DNA of 30,687 nucleotides from a virus. Below are positions 1 to 6,762 of the stretch, one piece after another; within the stretch, counting starts at the first letter, position 1, and each line of letters begins with the position of its first letter. The position numbers were made by a program, and so were the translations under genes. The stretch lies in the IMG/VR virus record IMGVR_UViG_3300049846_000522, positions 1 through 30,687 of that record. One strand, 5' to 3'. The notes under the pieces were generated by a model, which made no database searches, was not told the DNA's origin, and saw only the letters and a program-made list of their open reading frames with translations.

Positions 1-171
1 GGCACAGGGATGCGGTATCCGAGCGAGCAGGACTTTGCCGATGCCATTGGCTGCACTATCGCGGCATATCGGCATATGTGGGCACCGAGGGTTGCGATGG
101 GGCGCAGGGAATTGGATCGGTTGGAATACGCGGCGGTTACGCGGTTTTCGGAGATCATGAGTGACTATTGA
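1..171 (+). CDS. C-terminal part of an unrecognised gene (partial at window edge)
   Basis: The open frame enters from the left edge and stops with TGA at 169-171, giving 56 codons. An ATG lies at position 10, so the gene could begin inside the window, but no clear ribosome binding site supports that. The product is short and charged with several aromatic residues. I recognise no domain. Its place just upstream of a terminator and the lysis genes is where late regulators often sit in lambdoid phages, but nothing in the residues proves such a role. Confidence 0.45.
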   Translation, partial: GTGMRYPSEQDFADAIGCTIAAYRHMWAPRVAMGRRELDRLEYAAVTRFSEIMSDY

Positions 172-221
172 CGCCCATGAGGGCCACCGCTAGATTGACC
201 CTCGTCAGTTCGCTCGCCCTG

Positions 222-255
222 AAAAAAGTGCCCGCCTAGAGCGGGCGTTTGCATT
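222..255 (+). terminator. Terminator-like hairpin before the lysis genes
   Basis: A run of six A (222-227) precedes a perfect 6-bp GC-rich stem, GCCCGC (230-235) with GCGGGC (241-246), around a 5-base loop. It is followed by GTTTGCATTT. The A-run on one side and T-rich stretch on the other suit a weak, possibly bidirectional intrinsic terminator. It separates the upstream gene from the lysis module. Confidence 0.5.
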
Positions 256-293
256 TCTGGCCCCCCGAAAAACAAGAACTGGAGCCTTTGTGC

Positions 294-578
294 GTGGACG
301 ACCATCCCAACCATCGAGACATCATGTCGCTAATCCACGCGCATGACGTAAGGCTCACAAGGGTTGAAGTGCAGCAGGCGTCCATGGCTGGCGAGCAGCA
401 CGAGCAGTCCGAGCGGCTTGGCCGGGTCGAGGGGATGATGGTCGATGTATACAAGGCTGTGGGAGAGCTGCGCAGCATCGTGGCGAACATGACAGGACGC
501 CAGCAAATCATTCTATGGGTTGTGGTTGTAGGCATCCCGGCGATCATGGGCCTGGAAATCTGGGGCCGTTTGCATTGA
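294..578 (+). CDS. Membrane-anchored coiled-coil protein of the lysis module, holin/XhlA-like
   Basis: This 94-residue protein has an alpha-helical, Glu/Gln-rich N-terminal part and one hydrophobic segment near the C-terminus (about residues 72-88, containing ILWVVVVGIPAIMGLEIW). I chose the GTG at 294 because GGAG lies at 281-284 with a 9-base spacer. A TTG at 249 would fall inside the terminator-like hairpin, and an ATG at 324 lacks as good a site. A soluble coiled coil plus a single C-terminal membrane helix resembles XhlA-type hemolysin/holin helpers of phages. The next gene is the endolysin and overlaps it, so a role in lysis is likely but unproven. It could instead be another small inner-membrane accessory protein. 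Confidence 0.6.
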   Translation: MDDHPNHRDIMSLIHAHDVRLTRVEVQQASMAGEQHEQSERLGRVEGMMVDVYKAVGELRSIVANMTGRQQIILWVVVVGIPAIMGLEIWGRLH

Positions 579-967
579 TCGACTGGGGCAGTGTCCAGTA
601 TTTCCGGTCTAGCGAGTTCGCATGCCAATGCGGGTGCGGCAAAAACGATATCCAACCCGTTTTAGTTTATACGCTCGACGAGCTGCGCGAGGCATACGGC
701 AAGCCAATGACCGTGACCAGTGGCTACAGGTGCCCGGCGCACAACCAAGCCGTGAGCAGCACAGGTGAAGCCGGACCCCATACGACCGGCCTAGCCGTGG
801 ACATAGCCTGCTCTGGGCGCGACGCCTGGACGATCCTGCGCCTTGCTATGGCATCCGGCAAATGGACCGGGATCGGCGTGCAGCAGAAAAGCAACGGGCG
901 TTACCTGCACCTCGACATGATCCCGGATTCGCTGTCGCATAGACGACCTTGGGTTTGGTCATACTAG
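575..967 (+). CDS. Endolysin, peptidase M15 (VanY/D-Ala-D-Ala carboxypeptidase type)
   Basis: This 130-residue protein is a zinc peptidase of the M15 type that cuts the peptide stems of cell-wall peptidoglycan. The core SGYRCPAHNQAV is followed by a GPHTTGLAVDI segment and a late LHLD, giving the expected zinc ligands His69, Asp76 and His112. A Cys-rich patch (residues 17-21) sits near the N-terminus, as in the phage Peptidase_M15_3 group. The start is taken as TTG at 575, which overlaps the TGA of the previous gene (TTGA) and places the domain at the N-terminus; a longer reading from 515 would add residues that only shadow the upstream gene. There is no signal peptide, so release should depend on a holin. 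Confidence 0.85.
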   Translation: MIDWGSVQYFRSSEFACQCGCGKNDIQPVLVYTLDELREAYGKPMTVTSGYRCPAHNQAVSSTGEAGPHTTGLAVDIACSGRDAWTILRLAMASGKWTGIGVQQKSNGRYLHLDMIPDSLSHRRPWVWSY

Positions 968-1218
968 CCTAGCTTCGGCTGAGGATGACGGGCGTCGCTG
1001 CCTATCTACCCAAAGCAAGCCGCTGGCCCAGCGCACGGGCACGATCAACCGGCGGTTTTCGCTTGTAAACTGTCTGCGGGCATCCATCTGCCGATGATGA
1101 CTCTCAGCCTGCGATTCACGGTCGCATAGACCGAGCCGCCGTTCCCTTCCGGCCCCTTCCGTCCTCCCCCTCCCCGCTCCTCCAGCGGAAGGGTGCCGGA
1201 CCCTATTCGGAGAACCTC
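968..1218. other. Intergenic stretch with polypyrimidine hairpin
   Basis: This 251-base gap holds no convincing gene. Its right half is very rich in C and T (about 1141-1185). Two copies of CCCTTCCG (1144-1151 and 1154-1161) can each pair with CGGAAGGG at 1186-1193. The hairpin lies just ahead of the ribosome binding site GGAG (1209-1212) of the holin-like gene. The left half shows nothing I can name. Confidence 0.5.
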
Positions 1219-1398
1219 ATGGCAGCACGACAGACCGCAAGGGCGACCAGCGCAGGCGTTGGTATGGCTGTGGGCGTGGTATCCATCTGGGTGTTTGGCA
1301 TTCTTACCGGGATCACGCCGCCTGCCGAGGTATCGGCTGCGTGGGGGACTATTTCCACGGCGCTGACTGGCTGGTTTATTTCGGAGATGGGCATTTGA
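1219..1398 (+). CDS. Small holin-like membrane protein
   Basis: This 59-residue protein has a short basic N-terminus and two hydrophobic segments (about residues 13-31 and 39-56) joined by a turn containing TPPAEV. Short two-helix proteins with a PPxEV turn are common in phage lysis modules and are usually called putative holins. The start is well placed: GGAG at 1209-1212 with a 6-base spacer before ATG. It follows the endolysin and overlaps the next gene through a TTGA junction. With the membrane protein at 294 it may form a two-component lysis system. Function is inferred from size, topology and location only. Confidence 0.6.
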   Translation: MAARQTARATSAGVGMAVGVVSIWVFGILTGITPPAEVSAAWGTISTALTGWFISEMGI

Positions 1399-1751
1399 AC
1401 ATCGCCGGAAAAATCGTAACCGCCGCGATATTGCTGGCCTGTGCCCCAGCGTGGGCAGCGACTCGGGATGTAACGGTTTCGTGGACGCAGGAACTTACAA
1501 CCGTCGACGGGGACCCTATCCCTGCAATGGGCGGGTTCAGGCTCTACGACCAAAACGGGGTGTTTATATCCGCGTTTCCCGGCGACGCTCGTACCGGCAA
1601 GGCGCGTATAAACCTGCCGTGGGGGCAATCGTGTTTCAAAATGCGGTCCTACTTCACGGCTAACGGCGTCGAGCTGGAAAGCGCCGATTCAAACGTCGGC
1701 GGCTGCTTGACCATCAACCCCGGCCCGCCGGTCCCGCCGAAGGTTCAGTAA
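1395..1751 (+). CDS. Small exported protein with fibronectin-III-like domain
   Basis: The 118-residue product begins with a clear signal peptide: a basic start, a hydrophobic run (VTAAILLACAP) and an AWA cleavage site near residue 20. The mature part has the pattern of an immunoglobulin/fibronectin-III beta-sandwich: a VSW strand, a GFRLYDQNGV strand, then a closing segment resembling the usual late strands; its two cysteines (in QSCFKM and VGGCL) could form a disulfide. The C-terminus is a Pro-rich tail. I start it at TTG 1395 because GGAG lies at 1383-1386 and the TTG overlaps the previous TGA; this also places the signal peptide exactly at the N-terminus. A role in the periplasm or at the cell surface is inferred. 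I do not recognise a named family. Confidence 0.6.
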   Translation: MNIAGKIVTAAILLACAPAWAATRDVTVSWTQELTTVDGDPIPAMGGFRLYDQNGVFISAFPGDARTGKARINLPWGQSCFKMRSYFTANGVELESADSNVGGCLTINPGPPVPPKVQ

Positions 1752-2008
1752 TGGCGCTCGACCTTCAGCACCAAACCGCCGCGCAGTTTGTCACGCGGTT
1801 TAGGGAAGCCTATCGGACGGCGGATAAAGACCGCTGCGCCAAGTTAGCTTCATGGCTCTATGACCGCTGGGCTGCGGGGGATATCACTACCGCGCAGATA
1901 CGCAACGCGTTCAACCTCGACACGCAAACGAAATGGGACGCCTTCAGGGTAAAAATTAGCGCGATGCGCGATGCATGGCTATCGGTTCAGGGGGCAAAGG
2001 GCGAATGA
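1751..2008 (+). CDS. Small hypothetical phage protein, helical
   Basis: An 85-residue, mostly helical protein with Trp-rich patches (WLYDRW, KWDAF, DAWLSV). The ATG overlaps the TAA of the exported protein (TAATG), so it is translationally coupled. I do not recognise a family. It belongs to a run of tightly overlapping small genes between the lysis and tail-associated genes. Confidence 0.6.
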   Translation: MALDLQHQTAAQFVTRFREAYRTADKDRCAKLASWLYDRWAAGDITTAQIRNAFNLDTQTKWDAFRVKISAMRDAWLSVQGAKGE

Positions 2009-2208
2009 TCGTCGGCACGGATATCGAACGCGACGGCGGCCCGCATGTAGTTGTTCGTCTCGCCGATCACCTGGGCAATTTCTATACGTGTTCGTTCTTC
2101 GAGCCTGCTTCGTGGGGTGATGCCGAGGTCAATGCCAAGGTGGCGCAGATTGTCGCGGACCTTGAACAGCGTCTAGCCGACGCTGAATTCGAGCAGATCG
2201 TCGGATGA
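2005..2208 (+). CDS. Small hypothetical phage protein
   Basis: A 67-residue acidic protein. I start it at ATG 2005, which overlaps the previous stop as ATGA and follows a GGGGGCAAAGGG purine stretch; an in-frame ATG at 1975 would overlap the neighbour by more. The first half looks like short beta strands (IVGTDI, HVVVRLADHLG, FYTCSFF) and the second half is a helix (residues about 43-66). It ends in an ATGA overlap with the beta-helix gene. No family recognised. Confidence 0.55.
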   Translation: MIVGTDIERDGGPHVVVRLADHLGNFYTCSFFEPASWGDAEVNAKVAQIVADLEQRLADAEFEQIVG

Positions 2209-3530
2209 CGACCAAATACGTGAACAGCGGCGCAGGCGGCGCTGCCACGGGAAACGACTGGACCAACGCCTACACCACGCTGGGCGCTGCTGTAACGGCT
2301 GGTGCTGACGCTATTCTGGTCCACAAGGCGCACAACGAATCGCTGGGCGCTGATACGACGTACACGCTGACCGTTGATACAGAGATTTTGTGTGTCGACA
2401 AGGATGCATCGGACGCACTATCAACGGGCGCGATCATTGGCAGCCAGGCTACCAACTGGGCCATCACGTTCGCCGGGGCGTTCAAGCTTTACGCATACGG
2501 GATAGATTTTCGAAACGGGACCGGCGCAACCGCAAAAAACATCATATTCAGTTCGACGGACGGCGCGCATACAGAACTGGAAAGTTGTGTTATCAACCTT
2601 ACCGGCTCAAGCACGACAAACCGCATTTTGTTTGGTGGTAACGGGGCTTCGTTCAACTGCTATACGCTCGTTAAAAACTCGACACTTAAGTTCGCCTCAA
2701 CCTCTCAGGGGATAAACACGTTCGAGGTGGTGGACCTCTCGGGCGTTACAATCGACTCTGGCGGCAGCGCCCCGTCGACTCTTTTCCTTGCAAACACAAA
2801 CTCGGCTGGCGTTAGGATCAACTGTAGCGGCTGCGACTTTTCGTTCATCACTGGGACGCTGGTTGCGGACCGTGGTGCAAACGGGACGGGCACTGCCGTG
2901 CTTCGGCAATGCAAGATCGGGGCAGGGGTTACGATCAAGGGGGCCTCTGCCACTGTTTTGAACAAGGGCAACAGCGACGTAATGGCGTTCGACTGCAATA
3001 GCGGCGATACGCACATCAGCTTTTACCACTCGGACGCGTTCGGCGAGACGACCGTAAGCACAACGTACTCGATCAGCGACGGCGCGCAGATCAACTCTAC
3101 CGCTGTTAGTTGGAAGATCGTCACCACAGCGAACTGCTCATTTTTCACGCCGTACACAAGCCCCTGGATCGCGCGCCCGCATACTGGTACCAGTGCGGTA
3201 ACCGCCTCTTTCGAAGGCTTCCGCGCAGGCTCTACGACGGTTTACAAGGATGACGCGATATGGGGCGAGTGGCAGAGCAAGGTCACAGCCTCAAGCACTC
3301 AGGTAACCACGTATAACGACCGGGCGACGCCTGCCGTCACGCCTACGGGTTCGAACCAGACCAGCACAAAGACCTACAGCGACTGGTCGGGCGGTTCTGC
3401 CTCTGATAGCACCTTCAAGCTGTCGTCGTCGAGTTTTACGCCTGCTGAATCCGGGCATGTATTCGGCAGGATCGTTGTCGGCGGCGCGTCTCTAACGGCC
3501 TACGTTGACCCGCAGATACGGCTGGCATGA
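2205..3530 (+). CDS. Right-handed beta-helix structural protein
   Basis: The 441-residue product opens with KYVNSGAGGAATGNDWTNAY and a following LGAAVTAGADAILV. This is the standard opening of right-handed parallel beta-helix proteins: a YV(N/D) strand, a TGNDWxNAYxTL turn, then repeated strands. The middle is rich in Ser, Thr, Asn and Gly in short repeating strands. The C-terminus (about residues 395-441) looks like a separate beta domain. Such proteins occur in phage fibres, spikes and neck or tail appendages. It is coupled by ATGA to both neighbours and lies with other probable virion proteins. It may be a receptor-binding or polysaccharide-binding part; enzymatic residues are not evident. 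Confidence 0.65.
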   Translation: MTTKYVNSGAGGAATGNDWTNAYTTLGAAVTAGADAILVHKAHNESLGADTTYTLTVDTEILCVDKDASDALSTGAIIGSQATNWAITFAGAFKLYAYGIDFRNGTGATAKNIIFSSTDGAHTELESCVINLTGSSTTNRILFGGNGASFNCYTLVKNSTLKFASTSQGINTFEVVDLSGVTIDSGGSAPSTLFLANTNSAGVRINCSGCDFSFITGTLVADRGANGTGTAVLRQCKIGAGVTIKGASATVLNKGNSDVMAFDCNSGDTHISFYHSDAFGETTVSTTYSISDGAQINSTAVSWKIVTTANCSFFTPYTSPWIARPHTGTSAVTASFEGFRAGSTTVYKDDAIWGEWQSKVTASSTQVTTYNDRATPAVTPTGSNQTSTKTYSDWSGGSASDSTFKLSSSSFTPAESGHVFGRIVVGGASLTAYVDPQIRLA

Positions 3531-3988
3531 GCAACCTTTCTATACCTGGCGTCGAGATATTCGACAATGCCGGGTCGCTGTCCATCGCTGGCGTCAGGGT
3601 TGTCGAATACTCGACTGGCTCAAATCGCACGGTGTCTTGCAATGCCGAGGTTCTGGGCGTTACGGGTCAGGCTGCAACGGTTTATCGCGGGCGGCTTGTA
3701 TCGTCTGCGCTTGAGCAGATCGGGCTAAACGACCTCAACGGGACGGTTAACCGCAGCCGGTATGTCAGCGCATCGGTCGAGCAGATCGGCGTATCGGGCC
3801 TGGATGTCAGTTTCGGGGGCCTGCAACTTGCGTGCGCTAGAGAGCAGCTTGGCGTTGCTGGAAAGGCTGCGACAGTCGCGTTTACTCAAACCCGGTTTAC
3901 ATCATCGCCAGGGGCAAAGTCCCCAGCAAGGCGAACCGGGACAATTTCCACCGGGCGCGTATCGACCGGCAAAGTAGGTAGAGCGTAA
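3527..3988 (+). CDS. Repeat protein with four ~22-residue units, probable structural protein
   Basis: The 153-residue product contains four consecutive units of about 22 residues between residues 36 and 122, with the loose consensus V-S-x3-E-Q-(I/L)-G-V-x-G-x4-T-V. The N-terminus holds a second, shorter pair: LSIPGVEIF and LSIAGVRVV. The C-terminus is a basic, Ser/Thr/Gly-rich tail. The pattern predicts a small repetitive beta structure. It is coupled by ATGA to the beta-helix gene and by TAATG to the next gene. I do not recognise the family; the place among tail-associated genes suggests a virion protein. Confidence 0.6.
   Translation: MSNLSIPGVEIFDNAGSLSIAGVRVVEYSTGSNRTVSCNAEVLGVTGQAATVYRGRLVSSALEQIGLNDLNGTVNRSRYVSASVEQIGVSGLDVSFGGLQLACAREQLGVAGKAATVAFTQTRFTSSPGAKSPARRTGTISTGRVSTGKVGRA
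3632..3895 (+). repeat. Tandem 66-bp coding repeats (four units)
   Basis: Four in-frame 66-base units lie inside the preceding gene. Bases GAGCAGATCGG at 3713 and again at 3779 are exactly 66 apart. The units have diverged in DNA but keep the protein pattern, so the repeat is old rather than a recent slippage. Confidence 0.6.
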
Positions 3989-4449
3989 TGGCACAGGGTG
4001 ATGTCGTCTTTTTCGATCAGGCCTTAGTGGATGCATGGTCCGCCAAGCACAACCTTGCAAGCGACACGATCAAGGTAGGACTCATCAGTAGCGCGGTCAC
4101 CCCGGCGGCTACAACCTCTGACCCTCGCTGGGGCGCAGGCGGAAGCACCAACCTTTCGACGAACGAACTGAGCGCAGGCGGTAACTACACCGCAGGCGGG
4201 GCGACCATCGTAAGCACGAGCATCGTTCTGTCCGCTGGCGTGGCGAAGTTCGACGGTAATGACATCAGTTGGGCGGCATCTGGAAGCAACCCAAGCACGT
4301 CGGCAAGGTGGGGGATCATCTACAACAGCACAGATGCCGGGAAGCGGTGCCTGGGCTATGTCGACCTGGGCAGCGACTTCGATATGAGAACCGGCCAACT
4401 GGACATCGTTTGGAACGCGTCCGGTATTTCGACAACGGATCAGGTATGA
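3988..4449 (+). CDS. Phage tail-associated structural protein (conserved hypothetical)
   Basis: This 153-residue protein matches a pattern I know from many tailed phages: a start with GDVVFFDQAL, a segment DTIKVGLISSAVTP, a GGNYTAGG turn, an ISWAASG strand, then ARWGIIYNST and a closing QLDIVWNASGI. The family is found beside tail or fibre adaptor genes and is believed to be a virion component, though its exact role is not settled. It starts with a TAATG overlap and ends with an ATGA overlap into the adaptor gene, which supports joint function. Confidence 0.6.
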   Translation: MAQGDVVFFDQALVDAWSAKHNLASDTIKVGLISSAVTPAATTSDPRWGAGGSTNLSTNELSAGGNYTAGGATIVSTSIVLSAGVAKFDGNDISWAASGSNPSTSARWGIIYNSTDAGKRCLGYVDLGSDFDMRTGQLDIVWNASGISTTDQV

Positions 4450-4712
4450 GGACGTTCCGTAAAGACACAGAGGAAACCATCACGCTTGGCGTTGACTGGT
4501 CTGGCCGCATGGACGGGGAAACCATATCGGCGTCGCAATGGGACGTTGCTGTCGGCCTCACATACGAATCCAGTGACTACGCAGATACGACGACCGACGT
4601 TCTTGTTTCGGGTGGAACGGAAGGGACTCAGTACACACTGAGCAACACGATCACGACGACCGAAGGGAACATATACCAAAGATCATTCATTGTTCAGGTA
4701 GTGGATAGGTGA
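4446..4712 (+). CDS. Fibre-tail adaptor-like protein
   Basis: The 88-residue product has the layout of the small phage fibre-tail adaptor family: an N-terminal RTFRKDTEETI strand, DWSGRM, an ISASQWDVAVGLT turn, then VSGGTEGTQYTLSN and a closing RSFIVQVVDR. It folds as an immunoglobulin-like beta domain in that family and is thought to join fibres to the tail. The ATG at 4446 overlaps the previous TGA. Finding it next to the 3988 gene matches the pairing seen in other phages. Such a gene is more familiar in siphophages, which makes its place in a P22-like genome notable. Confidence 0.65.
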   Translation: MRTFRKDTEETITLGVDWSGRMDGETISASQWDVAVGLTYESSDYADTTTDVLVSGGTEGTQYTLSNTITTTEGNIYQRSFIVQVVDR

Positions 4713-5164
4713 TGCGCTGGTACGTGTATGAATTATGCGACCCGCGCACAGAGCGACCCTTCTACATTGGGAAGGGTTGCGGTCGGCGAATGTACAGTCA
4801 TCTCAAGAAGTCAGCCGCGCAGCATGTAAAGGTTGTAGTGGACGCGATCAGGGCGCGCGGGGATGAGCCAGTCGTTCGAGAGGTCGCCTATTTCTGGGAA
4901 GAACAAGACGCCCTGAACTTCGAGACGCGGCGAATTGCCGAAAACAAAAACCTTGCAAATCGGGCGAAGAATAAAGCCCGGCCGATTTCCTTTGGGCTAT
5001 ACGAAACGCTTAGGGGCGCTTTGCTAGGGACTCTGCCAGCAGAAGTTATTGTTAGGCGTCTCGGGATAATCGAATCCGGGCTGCATCAAATCAAAAATCC
5101 TGAACACGTAGAACTGTATAAGCAGTTGATTTGCATAGGGCGCGGTGCTGCTGCGCGCATGTAA
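4712..5164 (+). CDS. GIY-YIG homing endonuclease-like protein
   Basis: The 150-residue product begins with RWYVYELCDP and continues with FYIGKGCGRRMYSHLK. These are the YVY and YIG strands of the GIY-YIG nuclease core, followed by the usual Arg, Tyr and His. A conserved Glu (FEEQ-type region, here in NFETRRIAE) is the likely metal ligand. The family makes single- or double-strand cuts and spreads its own gene. It starts at ATG 4712, overlapping the stop of the adaptor gene (a GTG at 4709 is also possible), and sits just before the terminase genes, a favoured site for homing genes in phages. The C-terminal half contains a probable helix-turn-helix (GTLPAEVIVRRLGI). Confidence 0.75.
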   Translation: MRWYVYELCDPRTERPFYIGKGCGRRMYSHLKKSAAQHVKVVVDAIRARGDEPVVREVAYFWEEQDALNFETRRIAENKNLANRAKNKARPISFGLYETLRGALLGTLPAEVIVRRLGIIESGLHQIKNPEHVELYKQLICIGRGAAARM

Positions 5165-5186
5165 AGTAGACAAGATAGATTCTCAA

Positions 5187-5486
5187 ATGGACGCCAACGG
5201 GAACAAGACTGGCGGAAGGCAGAAAGGCACGCCAAACAAAGCAAAGCAGGCATTGCTTGAGGCAATACAGCAGAGGTTCCCGGACTATCACCCCGTTTTG
5301 GCGATGGCAGACATAGCGAACGACATGGATCTGCCGGTAGATCTTCGATTCAGCGCACACAAGGAAATCGCCCAATACGTCGAGCCTAAGCGCAAGGCCA
5401 TTGAGGCGTCTGTAAAGCTCGATGGCGAATTGGAGATAACCCAAATTGAGCGCCATATCGTCAAAGCTTCAGATTCCAACGGCTGA
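5187..5486 (+). CDS. Probable terminase small subunit (DUF5681-like)
   Basis: The 99-residue product opens with KTGGRQKGTPNKAKQAL, a Gly/Lys-rich signature seen in DUF5681-type phage proteins that precede large terminase genes. A helical segment follows (residues 22-75). Small subunits recognise the packaging site and hand DNA to the large subunit. Its stop lies 41 bases inside the next gene, so the two are coupled. The start is the ATG at 5187; upstream sequence has only a weak ribosome binding site, and translation could also be helped by the preceding gene. The assignment rests mainly on position and the signature. Confidence 0.6.
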   Translation: MDANGNKTGGRQKGTPNKAKQALLEAIQQRFPDYHPVLAMADIANDMDLPVDLRFSAHKEIAQYVEPKRKAIEASVKLDGELEITQIERHIVKASDSNG

Positions 5487-6762
5487 GATATTCGAGCCTC
5501 TGCTTTACCCGGCTCGCTATAAGGGTGCGTTCGGCGGTCGAGGTTCCGGCAAGTCGCACTTCTTCGCTGAGAAACTGATAGACGATAGCCTGTACGAAAA
5601 GGGGCTGCGAAGCGTCTGTATTCGGGAAGTGCAGAAGTCTCTGAAAGAGTCGGCAAAGCGGCTGATCGAGGACAAGTTGGCGCAGTTCAGTTTGGGCGAG
5701 CGCCACGGGTTCAAGGTATTCAACGAAGTCATTCAAACGCCCGGCGATGGGATTATCACGTTCCAGGGCATGCAGGATCACACTGCGGAATCCATCAAAT
5801 CCTTAGAAGGATTCAAGCGGGCGTGGGTCGAGGAAGCACAAACGCTTTCCGATAGATCGTTGCAGTTGCTAAGGCCGACGATCAGGGCGGATGATTCGGA
5901 ACTCTGGTTCTCATGGAACCCTCGCAGACGGAATGATCCTGTTGACGTGATGCTACGGCAGGGCGAATTGCCTACGAATGCCGTGGTTGTCAGGGCGAAC
6001 TGGAACGACAACCCGTGGTTTCCTGCCGTTCTGGAACAAGAGCGCCAGGATTGCCTGCGAAAGAATCCCGACCAGTACGACCACATCTGGGAAGGTGGTT
6101 ACGTTACGGTCACGTCGGGCGCTTACTACGCTCGTCACCTTGCAGAAGCGCGGCAAGAGCATCGAATCGGTCGGGTTGCTGCTGATCCTCTGTTGACCAT
6201 TCGCCTGTTTGTAGACATCGGCGGAACGGGCGCTAGGGCCGACGCATTCTCGATGTGGGCGGCGCAGTTCGTAGGGCAAGAGATCCGGGTTCTCAAGTAT
6301 TACGAAGCGCAGGGACAGCCTCTAGCGAGCCATCTCGACTGGATGCGTCGGAATGGCTACACACCAGACAAGGCGCAAATCTGGTTACCCCATGATGGGG
6401 CGACACAGGATCGCGTCTACGACGTTTCGTATGAAAGCGCGTTCAAAGACGCAGGCTATCAGGTCACGGTTGTGCCGAATCAGGGGAAGGGCGCAGCAAA
6501 GGCCAGGATTGAGGAAGCCAGAAGGCTGTTTCCTCAAATGTGGTTCGACGAGGAAGGCTGTCGCGGCGGGCTAGAAGCCCTCGGTTGGTATCACGAAAAA
6601 CTGGACGAAGTGCGGAACATCGGACTAGGCCCTGAACATGACTGGGCCAGTCACGGTGCGGACGCATTTGGTCTTATGTGCGTCGTCCATGAGGTTCCAA
6701 AGAAGGTGAATATCGAAATGATGATGGAGCCTAAGATTGGAGGCGGCGGTTGGATGCGATGA
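5446..6762 (+). CDS. terL: Terminase large subunit (packaging ATPase/nuclease, Terminase_3/PBSX type)
   Basis: This 438-residue protein powers DNA packaging and cuts the concatemer at the portal. Visible parts are Walker A GGRGSGKS (30-37), Walker B ending in WVEEA (about 127-131), the coupling motif SWNP (156-159), and a C-terminal RNase-H-like nuclease with acidic residues in FVDIGG (Asp257), HDGA (Asp317) and HGADAF (Asp406). The length is normal for the family. The start is TTG at 5446: GGAG lies at 5432-5435, and the resulting N-terminus (residues up to FGGRGSGKSHFF) matches the compact form usual in this group. It overlaps the small subunit by 41 bases and the portal gene by a few bases. 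Confidence 0.92.
   Translation: MSAISSKLQIPTAEIFEPLLYPARYKGAFGGRGSGKSHFFAEKLIDDSLYEKGLRSVCIREVQKSLKESAKRLIEDKLAQFSLGERHGFKVFNEVIQTPGDGIITFQGMQDHTAESIKSLEGFKRAWVEEAQTLSDRSLQLLRPTIRADDSELWFSWNPRRRNDPVDVMLRQGELPTNAVVVRANWNDNPWFPAVLEQERQDCLRKNPDQYDHIWEGGYVTVTSGAYYARHLAEARQEHRIGRVAADPLLTIRLFVDIGGTGARADAFSMWAAQFVGQEIRVLKYYEAQGQPLASHLDWMRRNGYTPDKAQIWLPHDGATQDRVYDVSYESAFKDAGYQVTVVPNQGKGAAKARIEEARRLFPQMWFDEEGCRGGLEALGWYHEKLDEVRNIGLGPEHDWASHGADAFGLMCVVHEVPKKVNIEMMMEPKIGGGGWMR

Noticed and set aside
195-223. TTGACC at 195-200 as a late promoter -35
   Set aside because: No -10-like sequence occurs at the proper distance.
985-1068. A 27-codon forward frame (starting MTGVAAYLPK) in the lysis gap
   Set aside because: Its only upstream purines are too close to the ATG, it shows no hydrophobic or lipoprotein feature expected of a spanin, and composition is unremarkable.
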